The translations under genes were made by a program, and so were the position numbers. Below, one piece after another: positions 48,063-58,598 of a stretch of DNA of 64,000 nucleotides. A model generated the notes under the pieces. That model made no database searches. It was given only the letters and a program-made list of their open reading frames with translations, and was not told the DNA's origin. The DNA comes from Oceaniradius stylonematis (lineage in GTDB: Bacteria; Pseudomonadota; Alphaproteobacteria; Rhizobiales; Rhizobiaceae). Every line of letters begins with the position of its first letter. Positions within the stretch are counted from its first letter, which is position 1. The stretch spans positions 354,980 through 418,979 of the forward strand of contig NZ_QFWV02000008.1 of assembly GCF_003149475.2 (NCBI RefSeq), given 5' to 3'.

Positions 48063-48788
48063 ATGTCACCCAGCCACCACGGCACCGAGCCTGTTTTTGA
48101 CGTTACCGGGGTCACCAAGGTCTACACGTCGGGCGAGGTCGAGGTGCGTGCACTCGCCGGCATCGATCTCCAGCTCTTTGCGGGTGAGATCGCCGTCCTT
48201 CTGGGACCGTCCGGCAGCGGCAAGTCGACACTGCTGAACATAATCGGCGGTCTGGACCGCGCCACCTCGGGATCGGTTCTGTTCAACGGCCGCGACCTGA
48301 CCGACTTCAGCGATCGCCAACTGACCCGCTTTCGCCGAGATCACATCGGCTTCGTGTTCCAGTTCTACAATCTCATCCCGAGCCTGACGGCCTGGGAGAA
48401 CGTCTCTCTGGTCACCGAGGTCGCGCGTGATCCGATGACGCCCGACGAAGCGCTGGCCATGGTGAACTTGACAGATCGAATGTCGCATTTTCCCGCGCAG
48501 CTGTCGGGAGGAGAGCAGCAGCGCGTGGCAATAGCGCGCGCGATTGCCAAACGCCCCGAAGTGCTCCTTTGCGACGAGCCGACCGGCGCGCTGGATTCAA
48601 AGACCGGCGTGATCGTCCTCGAAGCGCTCACCCGGATCAACACCGAATTCGGCACGACCACCGCGATCATCACCCACAATGCCGGGATCCAGCAGATCGC
48701 CCACCGCGTCTTCCAGTTCCTCGACGGACGCATTGCATCAATGCATGTCAACGAAGCACGGATTGCGGCGACGGAGGTCGAATGGTGA
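48063..48788 (+). CDS. MacB/LolD-type ABC transporter ATP-binding protein
   Basis: A 241-residue ATPase of the MacB/LolD (FtsE-like) family. Walker [10 protein letters not shown], the Q-loop region [21 protein letters not shown], signature [14 protein letters not shown] and Walker [16 protein letters not shown] are all present; the ALDSKTG ending is a mark of MacB-type ATPases. A weak ribosome site precedes the ATG at 48063. The next gene encodes its FtsX-type permease. Confidence 0.92.
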   Translation: MSPSHHGTEPVFDVTGVTKVYTSGEVEVRALAGIDLQLFAGEIAVLLGPSGSGKSTLLNIIGGLDRATSGSVLFNGRDLTDFSDRQLTRFRRDHIGFVFQFYNLIPSLTAWENVSLVTEVARDPMTPDEALAMVNLTDRMSHFPAQLSGGEQQRVAIARAIAKRPEVLLCDEPTGALDSKTGVIVLEALTRINTEFGTTTAIITHNAGIQQIAHRVFQFLDGRIASMHVNEARIAATEVEW

Positions 48789-48789
48789 A

Positions 48790-51156
48790 ATGCTGAGCGC
48801 ACTCGACCGCAAACTCGTCCGCGACCTGACGCGCCTCTGGGCGCAGGTGCTTGCGGTCGGGCTCGTCATTGCCTGCGGCGTCATGACGATTGTGCTGTTC
48901 GTCGGTGCGACCCGGTCACTCGATGAGACCCGGTCCGCCTTCTACGAACGCTACCGGTTCGCGAGCGTTTTCGCGTCGGCCAATCGCGCACCGGAGCGGC
49001 TCAAGCGTGATCTGGCCGCCATAGAAGGGGTAGCGGCCGTTGAAACGCGGATCGTCAAGGATCTGATTCTCGATATTGACGGCATGATAGAGCCGGCCGC
49101 CGGCATCGCCGTGTCGCTGCCGGACGCAGGCGAGGCACGCGTCAACAGGCTTTACCTGCGTCAGGGCAGGCTGCCGGAACCGGACCGGTCTGACGAAGTC
49201 GCGGTGGTCGAGACATTTGCATCCGCGCACGGCTTCCGCCCGGGTGACCGCTTCCGCGCCCAGATAAACGGCAAGAGCCGGGAGCTGACGATAACGGGCG
49301 TCGTTCTGTCGCCTGAGTTCATCTACGCGATCGGGCCCGGAGACATGGTTCCCGACCAGCGCCGATACGGAATCTTGTTCATGCCGCGCAAGACGCTTGC
49401 CGCCGCATTCGACATGACCGGATCGTTCAACAGCGCGGTCCTGACAACATTGCGCAATGCCGATGTCGAGGTCATCACGGAAGCCGTTGACGACCTGCTT
49501 CGGCACTATGGCGGCACCGGTGCGTATGGACGCGAAGACCAGACGTCGCATGCCTTTCTCGATGCCGAATTGACGCAGCTCGAGGCCATGGCGGGCGTCA
49601 TTCCGCCGATTTTCCTGTTTGTTTCCGCCTTCCTGGTCAACATGATCCTGTCGCGCCTGATCGCCCTGGAACGCGAACAAATCGGCCTGCTCAAGGCAAG
49701 CGGCTACACAAGTGTCGGCGTTGCCTGGCACTACGCGAAGATGGTGCTCGCCATCGTCCTCGTCGGGCTCGTGATCGGCAGTGTCGCGGGCGCATGGCTG
49801 GGCGGATCGCTGGCGCGCCTCTACGCCCAGTTCTTCTCGTTTCCGTTCCTTGTCTTTGCCGGCAGCGCCGATCTCTATGTCATTGCGGCCGTCGTATCGG
49901 TGATCGCGGCGCTCGCCGGCGCTGCGAGCGCCATACGAACCGTTGTCGCCTTGCCGCCTGCAGTCGCAATGCGGCCGCCGGCGCCGGCGAACTACAGGAG
50001 CCTCGGTCTCGATCTTGGCATTCTGCATTCCGTTTTTTCACAGCTGACGACGATGGCGCTGCGCCACCTGTGGCGGAACCCGGTGCGCACCGGCCTCACC
50101 GCGTTGGGTACATCGTTCTCGGTGGCACTGCTTGTGACGGCGCTGTTTTCATTCGACTCCATTGACCACATGATCGACCAGATCTTCTTCCAGACCTCGC
50201 GCGAGGACGCGGTCATTGCTTTCGCCGGCGACCGGCACCCCGATGCCTTGCGTGCGGTGCGCCGCATGCCGGGCATTCTTGCCGCCGAGCCCTACCGGCA
50301 GGTACCCGTCACGATGTCCAACCGCCACATCGAAGAGCGGCTGGTCCTCGAGGGCCTGCCGTCGATGACGGATCTGACGCGTGTGCTGGACCGGGATCAG
50401 CTTCCGCTTGCCCTTCCGTCGAACGGAATCGTGCTCTCTGATCGCGTCGCCGAGCGGCTTGACCTGCGGGTGGGCGACCTCGCGTCCATCGAGGTCATGC
50501 AGCAAGATGACAGGATCGTCCACGTTCCCGTCGCCGGTACGATCCAGAGCCTCGTCGGTCTGACCGCATATATGGACCTCGAAGCCTTGAACAGGCTTGT
50601 GCGCGACGGCGACCGCATCAGCGGCGCCCGCGTCAAGCTCGATGCAGACCGGCTCGGCCAGACCTACGCGGCAGTCAAGGAAACACCCGGCATTTCCTCG
50701 ATCGCACTGACCAACCTGTCGCGCGCGAATTTCCGCGCGACCATCGAAGAGAACATCGTCATCAGTATCACCATCTATACCGTGCTCGCGGTGATCATCA
50801 CCTTCGGCGTGATCTACAACTCCGCACGTATCCAGCTTTCCGAACGCGGCAGGGAGCTTGCCAGCCTCAGGGTCTTTGGCTTCACGCGCGGCGAAGTCTC
50901 CTCGATTCTGATGATCGAACTGGGGGTCGTTGTCCTCTTTGCCCAGCCTCTCGGCTGGGCGCTCGGATACGGCTTCGCATGGTCGGTAGCGCAGGGATTT
51001 GAAAGCGATCTCTACAGGATTCCATTGGTGGTGGAGCAGTCGACCTATACGACCGCGAGCCTGGTCGTGACCGCAGCGGCCGTCGTCTCTGCGCTGGCCG
51101 TGCGCAGGCGCATCGATCGTCTCGACCTTATCGAAGTACTCAAGACACGGGAATAG
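48790..51156 (+). CDS. FtsX/MacB-type ABC permease
   Basis: A 788-residue permease with eight or so hydrophobic segments and two FtsX cores. One helix is N-terminal (about 14-40), then a large periplasmic region (about 45-265), three helices near 270-410, three near 430-520 and a last group near 660-770. MacB-type permeases pass periplasmic substrates to an outer-membrane duct. It starts at 48790, one base after the ATPase stop. The adaptor gene follows. Length is large because of a duplicated FtsX module. Confidence 0.9.
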   Translation: MLSALDRKLVRDLTRLWAQVLAVGLVIACGVMTIVLFVGATRSLDETRSAFYERYRFASVFASANRAPERLKRDLAAIEGVAAVETRIVKDLILDIDGMIEPAAGIAVSLPDAGEARVNRLYLRQGRLPEPDRSDEVAVVETFASAHGFRPGDRFRAQINGKSRELTITGVVLSPEFIYAIGPGDMVPDQRRYGILFMPRKTLAAAFDMTGSFNSAVLTTLRNADVEVITEAVDDLLRHYGGTGAYGREDQTSHAFLDAELTQLEAMAGVIPPIFLFVSAFLVNMILSRLIALEREQIGLLKASGYTSVGVAWHYAKMVLAIVLVGLVIGSVAGAWLGGSLARLYAQFFSFPFLVFAGSADLYVIAAVVSVIAALAGAASAIRTVVALPPAVAMRPPAPANYRSLGLDLGILHSVFSQLTTMALRHLWRNPVRTGLTALGTSFSVALLVTALFSFDSIDHMIDQIFFQTSREDAVIAFAGDRHPDALRAVRRMPGILAAEPYRQVPVTMSNRHIEERLVLEGLPSMTDLTRVLDRDQLPLALPSNGIVLSDRVAERLDLRVGDLASIEVMQQDDRIVHVPVAGTIQSLVGLTAYMDLEALNRLVRDGDRISGARVKLDADRLGQTYAAVKETPGISSIALTNLSRANFRATIEENIVISITIYTVLAVIITFGVIYNSARIQLSERGRELASLRVFGFTRGEVSSILMIELGVVVLFAQPLGWALGYGFAWSVAQGFESDLYRIPLVVEQSTYTTASLVVTAAAVVSALAVRRRIDRLDLIEVLKTRE

Positions 51157-51160
51157 TCTG

Positions 51161-52372
51161 ATGAAAGGCACCTGGTCGAAATGGTTGTTTGGTCTTATCG
51201 TGATCGGCGTGATCGCTTACGGTGCGTTCCTTTCGCTGCGCGAGCGACCGGTGCTCGTCGATCTGGGGCAGGTCACCCGCGGACAGATGGTCGTCTTCGT
51301 TGACGAGGAAGGCGTAACCAGGGTGCGGGACGTTTATGCCGTCTCGTCCACGCTTGCCGGACATCTCGACCGCATCGATCTTGAGGAAGGCGATCTTGTC
51401 TCAAAGGGTGACGTCATCGCCACGATCCACCCGCTCGCTCCGCCGTTCATCGACGAGCGCACCAGAACCGAACTCGAGGCCGCGATCGAAGCCTCACGCG
51501 CCGCCGTGGCGCTGGCCAATGTCGAACATGCGCGCGCGCAGACCGCACTCCGGCTGGCGCAATCCGCATACGATCGTGCGTCACAACTCGCCAAGACGAG
51601 AATCGTCTCCGACAGCGATCTTGAGCGGGCCTATGGCGAACTCCAGATCAAGCAGGCCGAGGTTGAGAGCGCAATGGCGGGCATCAACCTGCGCCTGGCA
51701 GAGCTTGCCAGCGCCCAGGCCCGCCTCGCCCAGCCGGTCGACATGGCCGGAACCGGTGAAAACGGCCGATGCTGCGTCTCATTGCTCGCACCGATCGACG
51801 GCGTCACGCTTGCCATCAAGGTTCGCAGCGAACAGGCGGTCGCGGTTGGCACTGTCGTGGCCGAATTCGGGCGCCCCGACAATCTCGAGATCGCCGTCGA
51901 TCTGCTGTCTTCAGATGCCGTTCGCATCGGTCCGGGCACCGAGGCCGTCATTTCGGACTGGGGTGGCGACCAGGACCTGCATGCCACCGTCCGGAAGATC
52001 GAGCCGGCCGCGTTCACGCAAGTGTCGGCGCTGGGCATTGAGGAACAGCGTGTCAATGCGGTTCTCGACATCGACGAGGTACCGGAAGGACTTGGCCATG
52101 GCTACCGCATCGTGGCGCGGCTTGCCCTCTGGCGGGGCGAAGACGTGCTTCAGGTTCCCATCAGCGCACTGTACCGTGACCAGGGCGAATGGGCGGTCTT
52201 CGTCGCCGAGAACGGGCGCGCGCGTATCAGGAGCGTTGAACTTGGACATCTGAACGATAGCGCTGCCCAGGTCTTGTCGGGACTGTCGGAGGGAGACGCG
52301 GTTATCCTGTTTCCGAGCGATGTATTGGCCGACGGCCGCGTGATTGCCGACCGGGCAAGCGAAGGCCGCTGA
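51161..52372 (+). CDS. HlyD/MacA-type periplasmic adaptor protein
   Basis: A 403-residue membrane-fusion protein. One N-terminal helix (about 5-25), then a biotinyl-lipoyl-like hammerhead domain (VSSTLAGHLDRIDLEEGDLVSKGDVIATI), an alpha-helical hairpin (about 95-190) and beta-barrel domains. It starts 4 bases after the permease stop. No outer-membrane partner is encoded nearby. A large stem-loop straddles its stop codon. Confidence 0.9.
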   Translation: MKGTWSKWLFGLIVIGVIAYGAFLSLRERPVLVDLGQVTRGQMVVFVDEEGVTRVRDVYAVSSTLAGHLDRIDLEEGDLVSKGDVIATIHPLAPPFIDERTRTELEAAIEASRAAVALANVEHARAQTALRLAQSAYDRASQLAKTRIVSDSDLERAYGELQIKQAEVESAMAGINLRLAELASAQARLAQPVDMAGTGENGRCCVSLLAPIDGVTLAIKVRSEQAVAVGTVVAEFGRPDNLEIAVDLLSSDAVRIGPGTEAVISDWGGDQDLHATVRKIEPAAFTQVSALGIEEQRVNAVLDIDEVPEGLGHGYRIVARLALWRGEDVLQVPISALYRDQGEWAVFVAENGRARIRSVELGHLNDSAAQVLSGLSEGDAVILFPSDVLADGRVIADRASEGR

Positions 52373-52407
52373 CAACCGAGGGCGGCCTTGCGCGTTTGCT
52401 TGCCCGG
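52351..52407 (+). terminator. Bipartite stem-loop over the end of the efflux operon
   Basis: Outer arms CCGGGCAAGC (52351-52360) and GCTTGCCCGG (52398-52407) are a perfect 10-bp match; inner arms AAGGCCGC (52362-52369) and GCGGCCTT (52382-52389) match over 8 bp. The TGA stop (52370-52372) is in the 12-base loop. Downstream is GTGTGCTTTT, a weak U-run. Probably a terminator. Confidence 0.65.
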
Positions 52408-52801
52408 TCTGTGTGCTTTTCCGGCAGCGAAACGGCTCTATCCGTGGCGCACGGCGTCGAAGACGGCTTCGTGCAATCGACGGTTTCGGAAACCGCTGGT
52501 TATACCGCTGGAGACTCCCCCGGGATATCGGAGGCACGGACTGAGCGGCCCGTTCAAAGCGGGAGACTTCGTTTTGCTCGCGTCGACAATCGCTCCTGAC
52601 TGTCGGACATCGCCCGCCGCAATTTGGTCCGGTCGAGTTGATTGCCAGCATCTGCGAGGGCGGCAGTGCGATTCAAGATGATCTCTTCGGGTTCGTATCG
52701 CATCGCGCGCACGCCGTTTGTGCCTCGAACAAGCCAATCTGTCACTCGAGGTGGCTGCGTTCAAAAGGGTACGGGTCACGGCAGCGTGGCTTGGGACCGG
52801 A
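52408..52801. other. 394 bases with no recognisable gene
   Basis: Short frames are open on both strands, but none matches a family or has a good ribosome site. It contains a 15-base palindrome CGGTTTCGGAAACCG (52481-52495). The convergent polyol kinase gene ends at 52802. Confidence 0.5.
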
Positions 52802-53467
52802 TCAGAGCCCCCCGGCGTCCGGAGGCACTGCAACGGTTACGTCCGACGGCAGCCGCGCCGCGATGATCCGGCGCGCGTTTGCGAGGTCGTTGCCCTCGGC
52901 CCGGGCGCGTGCCGCCTCGGGCGTGTGATCATGCGCCAGCCAACGTTCGACGGTGCGCTTAAGCACCAGTTCCTCGGGTGTATCGATCCAGATCGACAGA
53001 TCCCACAGCGGGGCAAGCGCATTCCATGGCGGTTCGTCGAACAGCAGATAGTTGCCTTCGACAATCGCCAGATCGCAGTCGGGCCCCACCCTGCCCGCTC
53101 CCGCCACCGCCAGATCCCGGCCACGGTCGAACAGCGGAAAGCAGGCCTCTTCCTCGGACTTCAGGCGGCGCATCATTGCGACGAACCCGCCCGCATCGAA
53201 TGTCTCGGGCGCGCCCTTGCGGGCGCGCAGACCGGCCTCGTCCAATAGGCGGTTGTCGAGGTGAAAACCGTCCATCGGGACGTTCGCACTTGTGTGGCCG
53301 GCCTGCGCCAGGTGTTCCGTGAGTGCCGCGGCCAGGGTCGACTTGCCGCTTGCCGGCGCGCCGGCGATAGCCACCAGCCGACGCCGTCCCTTCAAGGGCA
53401 GGGCGGCGATGCGCTCCACAAGTTGCGCCGGCGGCTTGAGCGAATGTGACGCCAATAGCACGGTCAT
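52802..53467 (-). CDS. P-loop sugar/nucleoside kinase (FrcK/uridine-kinase-like)
   Basis: A 221-residue kinase of the phosphoribulokinase/uridine kinase superfamily. Walker A GAPASGKST (about 36-44), DGFHLDNRLL (about 66-75) and WIDTPEELVLKRTVERWLAHDHT motifs match the FrcK-like group found beside sugar ABC transporters of Rhizobiales. It probably phosphorylates the ketose made by the two dehydrogenases upstream in the operon. It starts 4 bases after the mannitol dehydrogenase stop and is the last gene of the polyol operon. Confidence 0.85.
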   Translation of the reverse strand: MTVLLASHSLKPPAQLVERIAALPLKGRRRLVAIAGAPASGKSTLAAALTEHLAQAGHTSANVPMDGFHLDNRLLDEAGLRARKGAPETFDAGGFVAMMRRLKSEEEACFPLFDRGRDLAVAGAGRVGPDCDLAIVEGNYLLFDEPPWNALAPLWDLSIWIDTPEELVLKRTVERWLAHDHTPEAARARAEGNDLANARRIIAARLPSDVTVAVPPDAGGL

Positions 53468-53470
53468 CGG

Positions 53471-54979
53471 CTATCCGCTCACGCCCGTGCCCGCGCGCCC
53501 CGAAGTCACGGAGGCGTGTCCGACGTAGCACTCAAGCGCCGCTTCACACCCGTCCGACCAGATCAGGCCGAGCCACCGGGCAAAGCTCTCGCGTAAGCCT
53601 TCATTGCCAGCCAGATCGCCGTAGAACTGCCGCTGTTCGAGCCATGCCGCCGGCCGGTCCCTGGCAGCCCTGGCGGCACCGACAAGTTCGTCCCAGAACG
53701 GATCGTTGGGCGCGATCGCCGAACCGTCCTCACGCGTGCCGTCACACATGCGGGCCCAGAGGGCCTCGACCAACGCCAAGCCCTCAATCGGCGCGCCTGC
53801 GGCGAGGGCATCGCGGACGATCGGCAGGACAAAGCCGGTGTGCCGCGACGACCCATCGAACGCGACACGCCGGGTCGTGTCGACGACGGCCGTGTTGCTG
53901 AAGCGCCGCTCGACCAAATCGATGTAGGCCGCGGGCGTCATGTTGGGAACGGCGGCCACGTGGGGCGCGATCTCCTCTCGCTGAACCTTGTGGAACAGCG
54001 ACGAAACCAGGGGGTGGGCCATGCATTCGGCGATCGTTCCGATTGCCAGGATCTCGCCCGCGTTGGCGATCACCTGATGCCCCGCATTGAGAATGCGCAG
54101 TTTCATCGTCTCGTAGGCGTGCACATCGTCCGAAAAGGTCACCCCGACGCGATGCAGATCGGGCCGGCCGGCGCAGAAGTCGTCCTCCACCACCCACTGG
54201 CGGAAATCTTCGTGGGTCACCGGTGCGTCGTCCTCGATACCGAACGCTTGGACCAGCGCGATCTCCTGCGTTCCCGTTGCCGGGACAATGCAATCGACCA
54301 TGGAGTTCGGGAATGTGCAGTGCGTGTCGATCCAGTCCGCCAGATCCGGGTCGGACAGGCGGGCCAATGACACGACGGTCCGGCGCAACACCCGGCCGTT
54401 TTCCTGAAGGTTGTCGCAGCTCAGTCCGGTGAACGGGCCGTCGCCCGCTGCCCGACGGCGCGCGAGGGCCGCGACCATCGCGCCAAAGGCGGTTCGGGGC
54501 CGATCCGGGTTGGCTGCGTCATGGCGGATGTCGGGATGGCCGGCATCGAAGCCCTGGCTGACCGGGTCGACGTAGTAGCCGCCTTCGGTGACGGTCAAAG
54601 CGACGATGCGGATGCCCGGATCGGCCAGTTGATCGATGAGCGGCCCGTTGCCGTCCTCGATCGGCAGATAATCGATCATCGGTCCGATGACTTCCGCCGA
54701 TTTCCCCGACGGATCGAGCTCGATCAGCGTCGTCAGACAGTCCTGCGCCAGCAGTTTCTCGCGCATCTGCGCGTCATAGGGCCGAACCCCCGCGCCGATG
54801 ATCGCCCAATCGAGCGCTTCGCCCTGCTGCATCAGCCGGTGCAGATACCAGGCCTGATGCGCCCGGTGAAAATTCCCGACGCCGATGTGGACGATGCCGG
54901 GGCGGAGCGCGCCCCGGTCGTAATGCGGGCGCGCGACGGAGGCCGGCAATTGGCCAAGTGTCGCCTGCGATAGCCGCAT
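53471..54979 (-). CDS. Long-chain mannitol/polyol 2-dehydrogenase
   Basis: A 502-residue NAD-dependent polyol dehydrogenase of the mannitol dehydrogenase (MtlK/UxuB) family. The Rossmann region HIGVGNFHRAHQAWYLHRLM lies near residue 30-50, and the catalytic signature KLRILNAGHQ (Lys, Asn and His of the K-x4-N-x2-H motif) near 290. It oxidises a polyol such as mannitol to fructose. Its ATG overlaps the SDR stop (TGATG). Substrate among polyols is inferred from the cluster. Confidence 0.92.
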   Translation of the reverse strand: MRLSQATLGQLPASVARPHYDRGALRPGIVHIGVGNFHRAHQAWYLHRLMQQGEALDWAIIGAGVRPYDAQMREKLLAQDCLTTLIELDPSGKSAEVIGPMIDYLPIEDGNGPLIDQLADPGIRIVALTVTEGGYYVDPVSQGFDAGHPDIRHDAANPDRPRTAFGAMVAALARRRAAGDGPFTGLSCDNLQENGRVLRRTVVSLARLSDPDLADWIDTHCTFPNSMVDCIVPATGTQEIALVQAFGIEDDAPVTHEDFRQWVVEDDFCAGRPDLHRVGVTFSDDVHAYETMKLRILNAGHQVIANAGEILAIGTIAECMAHPLVSSLFHKVQREEIAPHVAAVPNMTPAAYIDLVERRFSNTAVVDTTRRVAFDGSSRHTGFVLPIVRDALAAGAPIEGLALVEALWARMCDGTREDGSAIAPNDPFWDELVGAARAARDRPAAWLEQRQFYGDLAGNEGLRESFARWLGLIWSDGCEAALECYVGHASVTSGRAGTGVSG

Positions 54980-55749
54980 CAGTTCATCCAGTTCCCGCCA
55001 TCGACATTGTAGGTCTGGGCGACGATGTAGTCGGCCTCGTCCGTGGCCAGAAAGATCGCCATCCCGGTCAGGTCGTCGGCCCGCCCCATCCGGCCAAAGG
55101 GAACCGCTTCGCCGACTTCCTTCTTCTTCTGGCCAAGCGGCTTGTTCTCATACCTGGAAAAAAACGCATCGACGCCATCCCAATGCTCGCCATCCACCAC
55201 ACCAGGCGCGATGGCGTTCACATTGATCCCGTGCCGGATCAGGTTGAGCCCGGCCGACTGGGTCAGGCTGATGACCGCGGCCTTCGTCGCGCAATAGACG
55301 GCGACGAGCGGCTCGCCCCGGCGGCCGGCCTGGCTGGCCATATTGATGATCTTGCCGCCTGCGCCGCCTTCGATCATGTGCCGTGCGACCGCCTGCAGCG
55401 TGAACAGCGTCCCGGCCACGTTGATGTCGAAGGCGCGCGCATAGTCCTCGCGGGTGATCTCGACGATCGGCGCGGCGGTGAAGATGGCCGCGTTGTTGAT
55501 CAGGATGTCGATGCGGCCGAGTGCGGCCACGGTTTCGGCGACGGCCGTGTCGATGCTGTCCTGCCGCGTGACATCCATTTCGATTGCCACTGCCGCATCG
55601 CCCAATGCTTGAGCGGAGGAACGTGCGCGCCCGATGTCGATGTCGGCGATCGCCACCCGCGCCCCTTCGCGCGCATAGGCTTCGGCAAGTGCAAGACCGA
55701 TCCCCCGCGCTGCGCCGGTGATCAGGGCAGTCTTCCCCTCAAGGCGCAT
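54979..55749 (-). CDS. Sorbitol/polyol dehydrogenase of the SDR family (SmoS-like)
   Basis: A 256-residue SDR. The cofactor loop TGAARGIG (about 11-18), NNAA, catalytic Ser and YCATK, and the C-terminal YNVDGGNWMN, which is close to that of bacterial sorbitol dehydrogenase SmoS/PolS, are visible. It converts a polyol such as sorbitol to the ketose. It overlaps both neighbours by TGATG, so translation is coupled to the ATPase gene upstream. Confidence 0.92.
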   Translation of the reverse strand: MRLEGKTALITGAARGIGLALAEAYAREGARVAIADIDIGRARSSAQALGDAAVAIEMDVTRQDSIDTAVAETVAALGRIDILINNAAIFTAAPIVEITREDYARAFDINVAGTLFTLQAVARHMIEGGAGGKIINMASQAGRRGEPLVAVYCATKAAVISLTQSAGLNLIRHGINVNAIAPGVVDGEHWDGVDAFFSRYENKPLGQKKKEVGEAVPFGRMGRADDLTGMAIFLATDEADYIVAQTYNVDGGNWMN

Positions 55750-56753
55750 CAGTCGATCCTCAGCCCTTGTGCGTCGAACCGGTGCATGTGCTCGCGTCGG
55801 GGCGTCAGATGCACGTCCGCCCCGTAACTCAGGGCCCGCTCGCCAGGCGCCCGCACCGTCAACGGCTCGGCCAAGCCGTCACACTGCACATGAAAAAACG
55901 TGTCGGATCCGAGGTGTTCCGACACGCCGATCGTGCCCTTCCACGCCCCATCGGTCTCCGAGATGTCGATGTGCTCGGGCCGGATGCCGATCGTGGTGGC
56001 GTCGTGCTTGGCCGCTTCCGGCCCGCAGATGAGGTTCATCTTCGGCGAGCCGATGAAGCCGGCGACAAACGTGTTGCGTGGACGCCGGTAGAGCTCGAGC
56101 GGCGATCCCACCTGTTCGATCACGCCGGCCTGCAGAACGACGATCTTGTCGGCCATGGTCATCGCCTCCACCTGATCGTGGGTGACATAGATCATCGTGG
56201 TCTTCAGGCGCTTGTGCAGTTCGGAGATTTCCAGCCGCATGCCAACGCGCAGCGCGGCATCGAGGTTCGACAGCGGCTCGTCAAACAGAAATGCGGACGG
56301 CTCCCGCACGATCGCGCGGCCGATCGCGACACGCTGGCGCTGACCGCCGGAGAGCTGGCCCGGCCGGCGGTCGAGATAGTCCGTCAGGTTGAGCACCTCG
56401 GCCGCCTGCTCCACGCGGCGCTTCTGTTCGGCGGGGGCGAGCCGGGCCATGCGCAGCGGGAATGCGATGTTCTTGCGCACGCTCATATGCGGATAAAGCG
56501 CATAGGACTGGAACACCATGGCCAAGCCCCGCCTGGCGGGCGGCACCTCGGTCGCGTCGGTGCCGTCGATGACGATCTTGCCGTCGGTCACGTCTTCGAG
56601 TCCGGCGATCAGGCGCAACAGGGTCGACTTGCCGCAGCCTGAAGGGCCGACAAAAACGACAAACTCCCCGTCCTCGATTTCGAGGTCCAGCTCCGGGATG
56701 ACGGTGACATCACCGAACCTCTTCTTCACCTGGTCGAGCACAATGCGTCCCAT
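55749..56753 (-). CDS. Polyol ABC transporter ATP-binding protein (SmoK/UgpC-type)
   Basis: A 334-residue ATPase of the MalK/UgpC group. Walker [10 protein letters not shown] (about 36-44), the Q loop [12 protein letters not shown], signature LSGGQRQR, Walker [13 protein letters not shown] and a C-terminal TOBE region (about 240-330). It serves the two permeases and the binding protein upstream. It lies between permease and SDR genes, 11 bases after the permease stop. Confidence 0.95.
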   Translation of the reverse strand: MGRIVLDQVKKRFGDVTVIPELDLEIEDGEFVVFVGPSGCGKSTLLRLIAGLEDVTDGKIVIDGTDATEVPPARRGLAMVFQSYALYPHMSVRKNIAFPLRMARLAPAEQKRRVEQAAEVLNLTDYLDRRPGQLSGGQRQRVAIGRAIVREPSAFLFDEPLSNLDAALRVGMRLEISELHKRLKTTMIYVTHDQVEAMTMADKIVVLQAGVIEQVGSPLELYRRPRNTFVAGFIGSPKMNLICGPEAAKHDATTIGIRPEHIDISETDGAWKGTIGVSEHLGSDTFFHVQCDGLAEPLTVRAPGERALSYGADVHLTPRREHMHRFDAQGLRID

Positions 56754-56764
56754 GGTGGGTCCCC

Positions 56765-57595
56765 TTACTTCACCGCGCCGAATGTCAGGCCGCGGACGAG
56801 TTGTTTCTGGCTGAACCAGCCGAGCACCAGGATCGGCGCGATCGCCATGGTCGAGGCGGCGCTGAGCTTGGCGAAGAACAGACCCTCGGGGCTGGAATAG
56901 CTGGCGATGAAGGCCGTCAGCGGCCCGGCTTTGGCCGCGGTCAGGTTGAGGGTCCAAAAGGCCTCGTTCCAGGCGAGGATGAAGTTCAAAAGGATGGTCG
57001 AGGCGATGCCCGGAACGGCCATCGGCGTCAGGATGTAGAGGATCTCTTCGCGCAGCGACGCCCCGTCCATCCGCGCCGCCTCGAGGATCTCGACCGGGAT
57101 TTCCTTGAAGTAGGTGTAAAGCATCCAGACGATGATCGGCAGGTTGATCAGCATCAGCACCACGACAAGGCCGATGCGCGTGTCGAGCAGGTTGAACTGC
57201 ACGAAGATGAGGGAGATCGGATAGAGCACGCCGACTGCGGGCAGCATCTTGGTCGACAGCATCCAGAGCAGGATGTCCTTGGTGCGCTTGGACGGCACGA
57301 AGGCCATCGACCACGCCGCCGGCACCGCGACGAGAATGCCCAGAAGCGTGGACCCGCCGGCAAGGACTACCGAGTTCCACAAGAAGCGCATATAGTCCGA
57401 CCGCTCCTGCACGATGGCGTAGTTTTCCAGCGTCCAGTCGAAGAAGAAGAACAGCGGCGGGTCGTTGATCGCCTGGGCTTCCGTCTTGAAGCTGGTCAGG
57501 ATCGTCCAGTAGATCGGGAAGAAGATCAGCAGTCCGATCGCCCATGCGACGGCGGTTGTGATGACCTTGCGGCGTGTTGTGGTTGCCCGTGCCAT
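56765..57595 (-). CDS. Polyol ABC transporter permease (SmoG-type)
   Basis: A 276-residue inner-membrane permease of the MalG group with six hydrophobic segments and the EAA loop [29 protein letters not shown] (about 160-190). It begins 9 bases after the other permease stop and pairs with it. Confidence 0.94.
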   Translation of the reverse strand: MARATTTRRKVITTAVAWAIGLLIFFPIYWTILTSFKTEAQAINDPPLFFFFDWTLENYAIVQERSDYMRFLWNSVVLAGGSTLLGILVAVPAAWSMAFVPSKRTKDILLWMLSTKMLPAVGVLYPISLIFVQFNLLDTRIGLVVVLMLINLPIIVWMLYTYFKEIPVEILEAARMDGASLREEILYILTPMAVPGIASTILLNFILAWNEAFWTLNLTAAKAGPLTAFIASYSSPEGLFFAKLSAASTMAIAPILVLGWFSQKQLVRGLTFGAVK

Positions 57596-57604
57596 GTCTT
57601 CGCC

Positions 57605-58483
57605 CTACCGATCGAGGTTCTTGCCGACGATGCGCATCAGGAAGATGGCGATGATGTTGGCGAGGATGATGGCGTAGACGCCGCCGGCCGAACCAAGGCC
57701 GATGTTCTGACTGTCGACGACGCGCTGGAAGATCAGATAGGTGAGCGTCCGTGTGCCGAAGGACCCGCCGGTCGTCACGAAGATTTCCGCGAAGATCGAC
57801 AACAGGAAGATCGTCTGGATCAGGATCACGATGGTGATCGCCCGCGCCAGATGCGGCAGGATGATGAAACCGAACCGCGCGAACGCCGGCGCGCCATCCA
57901 TCTCGGCCGCCTCGAGCTGTTCGCTGTCGAGCGATTGAACCGCGGTCAGGAGAATGAGCGTCGCGAACGGCAGCCACTGCCAGGACACGATCAGGATGAT
58001 CGATTGCAGCGAGGCGTCCGAGAGCCACGACACCGGCTCGGCGCCGAAGAAGCGCCACAGATGTGCAAGAATCCCGTTGACCGGATCCATGAACATGTTC
58101 TTCCAGACCAGCGCGGACACGGTCGGCATCACGAAGAAAGGCGCGATCACCAGGATGCGGACGATCCCCTGACCCCAGAATGGCTGATCCAGCAGCAAAG
58201 CGAGCAGAACGCCGAGCACGACGGTAACCACGAGCACGCCGCCGACGATGACCAGCGTCGCCTGGACGCTGGGCCAGAAGGAACTCGAACTCAGGAACCG
58301 TGCATAGTTCTCGAAACCGACCCAGTCGAGACCCCGCTCGAGGGAGTCGCCGCGCAGCGGAAGATATCGCTTGAACGAGAAGAACAGTGTCATCGTCAGC
58401 GGCACCAGCATCCAGCCCAGAAGCAGGATCACGGCCGGTGCCATCATCAATCTGGCTGCGGAACGCGAATGCTGGGTTGCCAT
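57605..58483 (-). CDS. Polyol ABC transporter permease (SmoF-type)
   Basis: A 292-residue permease of the MalF group with six hydrophobic segments. The EAA loop reads [27 protein letters not shown] (about 190-215). It is first of the two permease genes, 115 bases after the binding-protein gene; a hairpin or partial terminator may lie in that gap, as usual after binding-protein genes. Confidence 0.94.
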   Translation of the reverse strand: MATQHSRSAARLMMAPAVILLLGWMLVPLTMTLFFSFKRYLPLRGDSLERGLDWVGFENYARFLSSSSFWPSVQATLVIVGGVLVVTVVLGVLLALLLDQPFWGQGIVRILVIAPFFVMPTVSALVWKNMFMDPVNGILAHLWRFFGAEPVSWLSDASLQSIILIVSWQWLPFATLILLTAVQSLDSEQLEAAEMDGAPAFARFGFIILPHLARAITIVILIQTIFLLSIFAEIFVTTGGSFGTRTLTYLIFQRVVDSQNIGLGSAGGVYAIILANIIAIFLMRIVGKNLDR

Positions 58484-58598
58484 GGATGCATCTCCCCCGT
58501 TGACGGTCCAAGCCCGTCTCAGACGATGCGACGATTAAAGGTGTTTGAGCGCCGGGGGGCAACGTGCGGCCGCCCCCCGGGAAATGCGGCGGAAGGGC

